Shown here in pieces: positions 15,122-23,500 of a DNA stretch of 64,000 nucleotides. The notes below the pieces were generated by a model that was given only the letters and a program-made list of their open reading frames with translations, was not told the DNA's origin and searched no databases. The position numbers were made by a program, and so were the translations under genes. This DNA comes from Pseudomonas reinekei (lineage in GTDB: Bacteria; Pseudomonadota; Gammaproteobacteria; Pseudomonadales; Pseudomonadaceae): positions 1-64,000 of the forward strand of contig NZ_MSTQ01000018.1 of assembly GCF_001945365.1 (NCBI RefSeq), read 5' to 3'. The number at the start of each line of letters is the position of its first letter. Position 1 is the first letter of the stretch.

Positions 15122-17664
15122 AATTTTTCCTCCTGCACGTCATAAGCATGTTCCTCTCCTTGAGGTTCAATTTTCTGAATTAATTGCGCGAAGTGTGCTC
15201 GTTCGATTCCATCAAGAAGGAGTGCAAGCTCGGCCGGGCCTGTTTCGAGCGCCTTGGTCAGCGCAGCATCGATAGACATGATGATTTGCCCGGAACCAAA
15301 CGACTCAGTGAAGTTTGGTTGTTGTTGATCGGTGGAAGAGAAAGCTTCCTCAGCTCGCATCGCCAGATCTATCGATCCGCGAACGGAGAGAATAACAAAT
15401 TGAGTTTGCCACATGTAACGAGCAGCACACAGCGACATGGGGACGCCGTCTACTTGATCGGCAGCGCAAGTATGGCCTGTCCATGAAGTAGCCCCAGCCC
15501 GCGACCTTAAGAGATTTCCGGGAGCCAAATCACAGGGGGCAAGTGTCTCCCATGCCGCTGCAATTGCGAGTGCAACTGTAGTACCTCGTACCAAAGATGT
15601 GAGTTTCGCGGGTCCAACAAGCACATGTGCAAGCTCGATGGAATCATCATCGTCGAGAGCGCAAACGAGCAGACGCAAAAAGCGTGCACGCATTACTTCA
15701 TCTCTATCGAACGATGCTTTCCAACGAAGCCAGATTGGCCGCATTCGAACTCGTAATGTAATCGCGGCGTTAAAACCTACTCTACGACCAGAATCCCTTC
15801 CCGTAGCAAGATACTCCGTAATATGGTTATCGATTGCATCTAATGTCCAGCTGTCGAGTACCTTGTGAATCGTACGCGCCAGTTCGCCTGGATCATCAGT
15901 AACAGGATTACGATTGACCGCAGTTGAAGCTCCAGCTTCAATTTCTGGTAACTGTAGCCCTTCCGCATGAAGCGACTCACTACTTAATCGCTCAGCAAAA
16001 AACCTCCAACGGGCGGGATCTGCAATAATTTTACAACTGCTTGCGTGCGTTGCCAGACGCACTATTGCTGTGGCTACAGGTCCATATGAGCTGGGGTCAT
16101 CAGTACAAAATATGTGTAATTGGGAGCCTGTGTTACTCCAGGCAGCCATGACCTCAGGGGCGGCCATCGAACCTGACCATCTTACCCCACCATGAACAGG
16201 ACGGATCTGAATACTGTCCGTTAGGAGCGCAGCCGTCGCCATTTGAGCGCGTGGGGCTGAAGGAAGGTGCATTTCCCGCGCTCTTGATTCAAAAAAACCT
16301 CTTGCCTCTGTAGAGAGACGCGGAACAAGCGTCGCGTCCCCATGTAGATTCAGCCAAGTCTGATGCTCTTCCTCAAATCCGCTCAAAACATTTGCGAAAG
16401 GCGCTCGAACAGCCGTCTGATTGGGGCCACGCCTTATAATTACCGAATGAGCACCTACAGTCATGCCACTGCATTCAAGCCAATGCGTAGCCTCATAAGG
16501 AGATTCTTCGGGCGGCGCCACGATGCGAACATCGGTACAGTGAATATGTTCAAAGCTGTGCTGCGGGCGTGCTTCACACGCTTTCATTGTGATGTAGGCC
16601 GCAAGTCGATTAAGAACTGAGGTCGCCGCAGTGAAAATTTCGGGATGCCGAGTTTGTAGTACTAGCTGTACTCCTGGACGTAAGCGCCCAACCACAGCCT
16701 GGATAAGTCCCAACGTCTTCAATTTTGACAAGACTTCGGCGTCATAGGCTGCCACCAAGTCAAAACGCTCACCAGAGGCTTCCACACCACGAGCGCGAAG
16801 ATCAATTGCTTGTAAACTATCGAAAATCTCTTCAATGCCGGGATGCTTAGTGATAGTAGCGATCATACGCGCATGGTCGAAATCCATAGAAGCAGAAGCG
16901 ACAAAGTCGATTAATGCTCCATCACCGTTCCCACTAATAAAAAAACGCGGCTTTGTTCTGCCTTCAAACTCAGGAACAGGGACCCCCGCATCACTCCAGT
17001 AGCTCTGATTCTGGATCCCTACCAGAGTCTGCGTAGGTTCCAAGCCGAAGCCTATTGCGATAAACACAATATCGAACCGATCACGATCCTCAACGGAATC
17101 TTCTACCTCTCCTGGTTCAGCGTCTCTCTCGAAGACTAACTCGAAAGACTTACGTTCAGGGTTAATGGCTGTGACGCGGTGACGCATACGCTTTTTAAGC
17201 CGCGGGCTAAGCGCGCCAACCATACGCTCAAATTCGGACGCCACTGCTTTACGCACTCCCTGTGCCGGCCCCGCTGTCCAGTCAAGAATCGGCAAGTCCG
17301 CTAGAGGGTCGTCAGTGTCCCATTCTGGCCAATCAAAAATATGAGGATCAATATTACGTCGCAGCGTAGCCTTTTGAATTGGCATCAACTCGTGACTTCG
17401 CTCGAATAAAACAACCTCACTATCGGTTATTAGTGCAAGCGCGGCCGCCGCTGTGACGCCCGCCGCTCCAGCTCCAATTACAGCGATACGCTTTGGAGCA
17501 CTGAGATAACCTTCAGCATGCAATGCGTGCACCAACGATAATGCACGGACTTGCTGGGAGTAAAAGGTAATCCGTTTGTCGTAGCACCCGAGCACATAAA
17601 GGCCTGGATGTGTTTGAGATGCTGCGCCAGTGATTACGTCGCGTGGAAATAGCATTTCAATCAC
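15118..17664 (-). CDS. lmuA: FAD/NAD(P)-binding (FMO-like) effector of a Lamassu (ABC-3C) system
   Basis: A Rossmann fold for FAD is visible near residue 60 (IAVIGAGAAGVTAAAALALI, ending in the acidic LFERS), and a second NAD(P)-associated segment reads DIVFIAIGFG near residue 205. This agrees with the flavin-monooxygenase-type effectors of Lamassu-Fmo. The remaining 450 or so residues are not part of a standard monooxygenase and should include the C-terminal domain that docks to the other components. A GTG at 17664 with GAGG seven bases upstream is my start; GTG 17688 or ATG 17655 are alternatives. It is first in a three-gene overlapping operon. The expected action is depletion or oxidation of a cell metabolite when the ATPase fires, by analogy. 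Confidence 0.75.
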   Translation of the reverse strand: MIEMLFPRDVITGAASQTHPGLYVLGCYDKRITFYSQQVRALSLVHALHAEGYLSAPKRIAVIGAGAAGVTAAAALALITDSEVVLFERSHELMPIQKATLRRNIDPHIFDWPEWDTDDPLADLPILDWTAGPAQGVRKAVASEFERMVGALSPRLKKRMRHRVTAINPERKSFELVFERDAEPGEVEDSVEDRDRFDIVFIAIGFGLEPTQTLVGIQNQSYWSDAGVPVPEFEGRTKPRFFISGNGDGALIDFVASASMDFDHARMIATITKHPGIEEIFDSLQAIDLRARGVEASGERFDLVAAYDAEVLSKLKTLGLIQAVVGRLRPGVQLVLQTRHPEIFTAATSVLNRLAAYITMKACEARPQHSFEHIHCTDVRIVAPPEESPYEATHWLECSGMTVGAHSVIIRRGPNQTAVRAPFANVLSGFEEEHQTWLNLHGDATLVPRLSTEARGFFESRAREMHLPSAPRAQMATAALLTDSIQIRPVHGGVRWSGSMAAPEVMAAWSNTGSQLHIFCTDDPSSYGPVATAIVRLATHASSCKIIADPARWRFFAERLSSESLHAEGLQLPEIEAGASTAVNRNPVTDDPGELARTIHKVLDSWTLDAIDNHITEYLATGRDSGRRVGFNAAITLRVRMRPIWLRWKASFDRDEVMRARFLRLLVCALDDDDSIELAHVLVGPAKLTSLVRGTTVALAIAAAWETLAPCDLAPGNLLRSRAGATSWTGHTCAADQVDGVPMSLCAARYMWQTQFVILSVRGSIDLAMRAEEAFSSTDQQQPNFTESFGSGQIIMSIDAALTKALETGPAELALLLDGIERAHFAQLIQKIEPQGEEHAYDVQEEKL

Positions 17665-17881
17665 GGCTAAGCCTCGCGTTGTAGTCACGCAACGGTTTCA
17701 AGACAAGAGAGGCTTGCAAAGCCTTAGTAACCATCGGGTACGGCATAGATTTCCACCAATCTCCCGAGCTGACCTCAAACGTTCCTTGCATATCCCTGTC
17801 CCTAAATGCCTGATGGAGTATATTCACTGGGGCGATAAAAAGATGTTAACGCATATTTGTGGTTTGCCGTAAACGTAACGC

Positions 17882-17900
17882 TAGGGTGAAGGTCACCCTA
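17882..17900. repeat. Perfect 8-bp inverted repeat
   Basis: TAGGGTGA and TCACCCTA are separated by three bases. The site is 217 bases upstream of the Lamassu effector start, so it could be an operator, a small hairpin or a recombination relic. Nothing in the sequence decides between these. Confidence 0.35.
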
Positions 17901-18081
17901 CGGCTACACTTTCTGATGTCGATAGCTAGAGCTCGTTTTTTGATAGAAGATCAGCGCCCTCTCGGGCGATCCAATTTACCCTTGCAAGTCTCACGCATCA
18001 CACAAGTGGGGGGACAAATGGGGGGACAGACAAAAAAATGAAACAATCACCAACAAACATTATCAATAACCGAAATAAAAC

Positions 18082-18105
18082 GCCGCCCACAAGCCGGCTT
18101 TTTAA
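18082..18105 (-). terminator. Weak intrinsic terminator after the mag operon
   Basis: GCCG at 18082-18085 pairs with CGGC at 18095-18098. On the minus strand the stem is followed by G then TTTTATTT, and on the plus strand by TTTTTA, so it could stop transcription from either side. The stem is only four pairs. It lies about 65 bases beyond the magF stop. Confidence 0.35.
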
Positions 18106-18163
18106 TGCCTGAAAAACAGCGAATTAAAAACGAGCAGTGCCCGCCCTGTCATCACAATCTTCC

Positions 18164-18973
18164 TCACGGATAACTAAACCCCTTAACCAACGTCAACTCC
18201 CCCACCGCCCTCATCGGCACCAAAAAAGTCTCCATCTTCTCGCTCGGCGTGCCCTCTTCCGTTATCACTGTCACCTGCGCCGTGGTCAGCGGTTGCACAG
18301 CGTCCTCCTGCCCGTCTTCATCGCTGCGATAGCCGCCGCCGAAGTAGTTCACATACACCAGATACTGCCCCTTGATCGGTGCGGGCATGGCGAAGATCTC
18401 CGGGCCGTAGCCGGTGGTGACGTCGACGTCGAGGGCTGCTCCGTTTGCGACGGCGCGGTCGCCGTACCAGATGTGGGCGCCGTCGGGGGTGATCAGGTGC
18501 AGGTCGAGGTCGGTGCCGTCGCTGTCCCAGGCCAGCAGTACGCGCAGTTTGGCCGGGGTGGCGCCGCCGCTGGCGTTGAGGAATTGCGTGCGGTGGCGTT
18601 GTTGGCCATCGGGGCTGCGCACTTCGACGCTGTTGCTGCCATTGGGAAATGAGAAGGGGCGATCGAAGCGGCCGGCGGGGTCGATTTTCAGGGGCATGCT
18701 GACGCCGTTGACGATCAGCCGACCGGGCTCGGCGGATTTCGGTGTGGCGTGGATCTGGCCACTGATTCGCGCGGTATTGGCTTGCCCGGCCGGGGTGTTT
18801 ACCGACGAGGCGGGATAGTTGACGGTCTGACGGAAACTTTCGCCCTCGCCCTCCGGTGCGCCGGTTCGCCAGCCTCCAGAAGGGGTGTCGAGTTTTACGC
18901 CTTGCGCCATTGCCCACGGCAACGCCGTCAGCGAACAGAGCAACAGCAAGACCTGTGAATAACGAAGTGTCAT
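18164..18973 (-). CDS. magF: DUF2135 (YfaP-like) periplasmic protein, MagF
   Basis: The 269-residue protein has a signal peptide (MTLRYSQVLLLLCSLTALPW, cleaved near AMAQ). Its C-terminal DUF2135 domain is marked by LDLHLITPDGAHIWYGD and GQYLVYVNYFGGGY, a beta-sandwich-like fold. It is last in a six-gene operon and starts three bases after the magE stop. In P. aeruginosa MagF was found in an inner-membrane complex with MagA, MagB and MagD. It is a paralogue of MagA at the other end of the operon, with the same domain and motif layout. Its molecular function is unknown; the family resembles E. coli YfaP. Confidence 0.85.
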   Translation of the reverse strand: MTLRYSQVLLLLCSLTALPWAMAQGVKLDTPSGGWRTGAPEGEGESFRQTVNYPASSVNTPAGQANTARISGQIHATPKSAEPGRLIVNGVSMPLKIDPAGRFDRPFSFPNGSNSVEVRSPDGQQRHRTQFLNASGGATPAKLRVLLAWDSDGTDLDLHLITPDGAHIWYGDRAVANGAALDVDVTTGYGPEIFAMPAPIKGQYLVYVNYFGGGYRSDEDGQEDAVQPLTTAQVTVITEEGTPSEKMETFLVPMRAVGELTLVKGFSYP

Positions 18974-18976
18974 GGT

Positions 18977-20596
18977 CTATTCCAGCAAAAGGTGGCGGGC
19001 GAGCCCTTCGATGTAGGTTTCATCCTGGCCGTTGGGGTGTGCTTCAAAGGCCAGGTGCAGGTATTCGTGCGTCAGGTCGAGGCGGTCCTGCAAGGACAGC
19101 ACGCCACGCACATAGATGCGCTGGCGTTCGCGGTCGACATAGGGCCGACCGAAGCTCAGGCGGCAGACGGCGAAGGTGCTGACTTCGTTGTAGCCCACTT
19201 CGCCTTCCAGACGAGGACGCCAGCCGCGTCGCTGTTTTTGCAGCCACTCTTGCGCGGCGGGCAGTGCATCGCAGGAGGCCACGGGGTTGTCCCATCGGCT
19301 GAGGCTGGCGCGCGGGTAGGCGTGCAGCAAAATGGCGTCATAACGCTGGCCGGCGCGGGCCTGCTCGACGGCGTGTTGCCAGGACAATTTGTCCGGCCCG
19401 GGTTGATCAGAATGGTAAGTGACGGCGCTGCCCGCCAGCACCAGGTCGCTGGTCCACGCAGCGATGTTGCGTGCTTCGGTGGTGGCCGGTCGTGGGGCGA
19501 CCCGTTGCCGCTGACTGCTGTCGTCGATGCTCAGGCATTCACCGTTTCGCGTGGCGTTTTGCAGCAGGTAAGTGCGGATGGCGACGGCCAGGGCTTTGGC
19601 GGCTTCGACCGGTTCAGGGGTGGCTTCGCGTTGAAGCACCCGCGCGACGTATTCCTCGCGATCCAGCCGGGCGACGAGTTTTTTATTGATCAGAAACAGT
19701 TCGCCGTCACTGTGGATATCGAGCTGGTTGCCATTGACGAACTCAACACGCAAATCGCCCTGAAGCGGCCCGGAAGACTGCGCACGATCACCCGACATTA
19801 CGCGCCGAAGCGGGTAGCGAGAGAACAACTCGACCTCCACACACTTCCCGGTTTCCGCAGGCCGGGACGCAGGCACCACCGTCGCCAATGCCTGCGCAAA
19901 ATCGCGCAGCACGCGCTGACTGGTCCCACGTCCGCCGGCCCAGATCGGCGTGCCGTCCGCTGTCCAGCCCGCGAAACCACCCTGACGTGATGTGGGGTCT
20001 TGATCGCCCAGCCAGCTCCAGGTTTTAACCCGCAAGCGGCTACCCAGTTCGCCGACGACAATGCCATCAGCCGCGCTCAGCACCACATCAAGCAACACTC
20101 GCCGCGCCTGCACCTGCGCCGGCATCACGGCCAGCGCGCGGAGCAACTCAACCACCGAAACACGGGTCGAGGGCTGCAAAGTAGCCAAATCCACTAACCA
20201 TGGAGGTGCCTGCCGAGCCTGCCAATAACTCCGCCACTCAACCGCGTCGATCCCCAATCGTGCTTGCTCGAAATACAAACCGCAGGATTTCACCAACGCC
20301 TGATCGCGCTCGATTTTGCCACCGGCGGTGCAGCAATAGACTTCCTCTTTCGATTGTCCGTGACACTCATACGCCGGCTCACGGGCGCCGGTGTCTACCA
20401 GCCAGCCATAGACAAACAACTTCCACACGCTGCCCAACGGTGTCTGCAACGACTCCGACAACGGTTCGCGGGACATCAACTGCGACCGGTTCAAAGACAA
20501 CAATTCGTCCTTGAAGGCCAGGCGCAACGGTTCGTCCTGCGCCAGCGTCAGCGCAGGGATCAAACACAGCAGCCAGCAGACCAGAGGCCGGAACAT
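18977..20596 (-). CDS. magE: DUF2300 (YfaQ-like) periplasmic protein with PBP-like, SpoIID-like and HExxH elements, MagE
   Basis: The 539-residue protein has a signal peptide of about 19 residues. Residues 50-220 hold the three landmarks of a penicillin-binding transpeptidase fold: S56-V-W-K59 in PLGSVWKLF, S104-C-G in KSCGLYFEQ (compare SCNTYF in PBPs) and K191-T-W. Residues 312-345 (REEYVARVLQREATPEPVEA) resemble SpoIID peptidoglycan lytic enzymes, including the Glu before AT. Near the C-terminus HEYLH (510-514), with Glu526 and Glu530 downstream, looks like a zinc-metalloprotease site. The second and third PBP motifs deviate (SCG, KTW), so transpeptidase activity is doubtful. The gene starts one base after the magD stop. 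The family name is DUF2300; the domain readings are mine. Confidence 0.8.
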   Translation of the reverse strand: MFRPLVCWLLCLIPALTLAQDEPLRLAFKDELLSLNRSQLMSREPLSESLQTPLGSVWKLFVYGWLVDTGAREPAYECHGQSKEEVYCCTAGGKIERDQALVKSCGLYFEQARLGIDAVEWRSYWQARQAPPWLVDLATLQPSTRVSVVELLRALAVMPAQVQARRVLLDVVLSAADGIVVGELGSRLRVKTWSWLGDQDPTSRQGGFAGWTADGTPIWAGGRGTSQRVLRDFAQALATVVPASRPAETGKCVEVELFSRYPLRRVMSGDRAQSSGPLQGDLRVEFVNGNQLDIHSDGELFLINKKLVARLDREEYVARVLQREATPEPVEAAKALAVAIRTYLLQNATRNGECLSIDDSSQRQRVAPRPATTEARNIAAWTSDLVLAGSAVTYHSDQPGPDKLSWQHAVEQARAGQRYDAILLHAYPRASLSRWDNPVASCDALPAAQEWLQKQRRGWRPRLEGEVGYNEVSTFAVCRLSFGRPYVDRERQRIYVRGVLSLQDRLDLTHEYLHLAFEAHPNGQDETYIEGLARHLLLE

Positions 20597-20597
20597 G

Positions 20598-23500
20598 TCA
20601 GTGGACCGTGACCTGACCGAGTGCCGGTTTCTTTTCCTGGGCTTGATGCTGCGGGGCGTACACCTGAGTGAAGCGTGCCGCCGGCAGGTTGAACTGGCCT
20701 TTCTGCGAGAAACGCACCAAATGTCGCAAACGCAATTCGCCGCTCAGCGCATCGACGGGCACGGCATAGGCCAGTTGTCCCGGTTCGAAACGTGCTTTCT
20801 CCAGTGCCGTCGGTTCAGTGCCGGATTTGCCTTGCAGCTTGATGCCCCAAGTAGTGCGCTCGACATCGGCACCCGGTGGCAGCGGCACTTCGAGCAGGCC
20901 ATAGCGCAGCGGCTTCGCTGCTTTGCTGGTGAGAATCACTTCGTCCAGGTACAGGCTGTCGCTGGACAGAGGTGCGTTGCCGACAGCTTCCAGTTTGAAC
21001 GTGAAGGCTTCGTCACCCGGCACCAGTCGCGACAGGCGACGGGTGATGGTCACGGCCATCGGGTCGACTGGCGGCTGTTGGGTCTGGAAGCTCAATGCTG
21101 CGCGCAGCGGACGCTCCTGCGCGCCCGACAGCGACAACACACTCGGCACCGGCGTCACGCCCTGCCAGGTCCAGTACATTTCGCCGGTGGCACCGTGTTG
21201 CTTCTTCCAGCCCTCTCCGGGCGCCAGTGCGATGGTGGGCGAGGCCTGCTCGATACTGCGTTGCAGCCAGGTCAATGCCAGTCCCCGTTCGAGGGTTGAT
21301 TGTTGTGGCAGCAGACGTTGCAACAACGCTTGAGCGCGCGCCTGATCAAAGGGTTGCAGCGACAGGTTCAATGCTTCGGCGAACGGCTGCGAGCTGACGG
21401 CCAAACGCTCTTGCGCGTCCGCCAATTGACGATTGAAAGAATCCGGCAACGCTACCCTTGACTGACGCGCCAGCGATGCCGTCAACACACGCGCCGCCGC
21501 CAGCCCCAACGCCGAATCCGGATCACTCATGACAATGCTGTCTTCGCCATCCTCCATCAGGTTCGCGTCATGGCCCTCGCCTGCTTTCGTCAGATCGTCC
21601 ATCAAGCCGCTGAGCAAGGTGTCAACCGGCAACTGCATCTGTTTGGCGAACGACACAATCAACGCACGCTGCAACAGCGGCGTGTTCTTCGCCTGCTTCG
21701 AATAGACCTCCAGCACCCGCTGCCAATGCTCCGGTGGCAGGCTCAATTCCAGCACCTGGCTGGCATGCCAGTCCGCGTAATAGGCATAGGCCGTAAGGAA
21801 CGCATCCGGCTCGCCATCCATGCCCCACCAGGTGAAACTCGCCGCAGGCCCGGCCATTTGCACCAGGCGCAAACGGCTGTTCTGCATGATCAGGCGCAAG
21901 CGATCACGGATCTGCGGATTCGACGACAGCGTCGGATAGGCGATGCTCAGCGGCAACAAACGACTGGCCGTTTGCTCGACACCGCCGTACGGATAACTCA
22001 ACAAATCATCCAGCGCCGAGCGGAACAGCGCTTGCGGGCTGTCATCCAGACGCAGGCGAATGTCCGTGGCGTCTGCCGGCATCGCCAGCGGCGTATCACC
22101 GCTGGCGACATCCAGGCGTTGGCTTTGCGTCACTTGCCAGCCTTCGCCGCTTGCGCTCAAGCGCACAGCCAGGGCGTCCGCGATTGTGCCGTCCTGCAGC
22201 AGTTCGGCGGTCCATTCGCCGCTCGTCAGCGCGAACGAGGGAAGCGGGATGTAGTTGATGCCGCTGTTGAGCGTGACAGGTAGGCGCTGCTCACTGCCCT
22301 GGTAATGCGTCACCAGTTCAGCCTTGATCGGGTTTTGCGCCTGACTGAAAGCAAACACACCGAGATCAGGCTGGTCGCCCGTGCGGAACTTGCTCGGCCC
22401 GCTCCACTTCAGGTACAGCGGTTTATCCGAACGCACGAATTGCTTTTTCTGCCCGACCTGACCATCGTCGGCGATCGCCCGCGCGGTGATGCGCCAGCGG
22501 GTCAGCGAGTCCGGCATCTTGAAGGTGAAACGGGTTTTGCCCTCGGCATCGGTCAGCAGCTCCGGTTGCCAGGCGGCGGTGTCGACGTCTTCGCGACGAG
22601 GGCGCTCCAGCACTTTCACCCCGCGTTCGCTGCGGTTGGCTTTGCCCGGCGCACCGGGGCTGCCCGGCAGCGCGACGTCATAACTGATGAACGACAGGCT
22701 GGCACTGGTGCGCACGTTATTGCGTCGTGGGTGATAGAAGAACTGGTCGATGGTGGGTGCTACTTCCGGTTGCAGCGCGTAGACCATTTCGTCAACCACG
22801 CTGACCGTCAGATGCGCCGGAATCGGCTTGCCGGCGAACTGCGTCGTCAGATCGACAGAAACCGTTTCGCCCGGCTGATACGTTTCCTTGTCCGTGCTGA
22901 TCGCCACATCGATCTGCGGCGTAATCACCTTGATGCCGGCGTTCTGGAAGCTGTACTGACCGCCCTTGGTGTACAGCACCGAGAACGTCAGGTTCGGTGC
23001 AAAACCGTCCTTCACCGGAATGCGCGCGCGGTACTGAGTGTCGCTGAGTTTCTCCATCTTCAACCAGTCGCCGCCCCTGGACAGCAGCGCGGTAGCCTCG
23101 ACCTTGTCGCGTTCCAGCGACAGCAACGCATCGTTGATCGGCTCGGGGAAGGTGATCAACGCCAGTGCTTCATCGCCGGCCTTGTACTCCGCTTTATCGA
23201 GGACGATTTCCACGGTACCCGGTACGGCTTTGACCCCGTCGCCGGTGACTGAATGCCCGGTGGCGCCGAGGGTTCGGCCGTGGTCGTCACGGAGTGTCAG
23301 GTTGTAGGTGCCGGGCCGGTCAAAGGCCAGGGTGAAACTTTTATCGGCGGCCGCCAGCTTGCCTTCACCGGTGCTCTGGTCTTCCAGGCGAACCCAGCCG
23401 TAGCTGCTCGGGGTAACCGCTGCGCTTTGTTCGCTTTCGTTGACGAAGCTGAACGCAACCTTGTCGCCCACCGCGCTGAACCGCTGTGGTGCGCTCAAGC

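Larger units (their letters stand above)
17665..18163. other. Island-to-core junction with no convincing gene
   Basis: About 500 bases separate the Lamassu effector from the end of the mag operon. They hold a perfect inverted repeat (TAGGGTGA-agg-TCACCCTA, 17882-17900), two copies of TGGGGGGACA two bases apart (18007-18016 and 18019-18028) and a small hairpin near 18082. No tRNA, integrase or complete gene is visible. Base composition shifts to the GC-rich core just after 18,150, so the island boundary lies here. Confidence 0.55.

Noticed and set aside
17859..18041. Sixty-codon frame at the island edge ending in GGQMGGQTKK
   Set aside because: No ribosome binding site and no similarity known to me; the Gly-rich end comes from the GGGGGGACA repeats.
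17665..18163. tRNA gene or integrase as island anchor
   Set aside because: I looked for a cloverleaf with a TTC-loop and for tyrosine-recombinase motifs on both strands and found neither.
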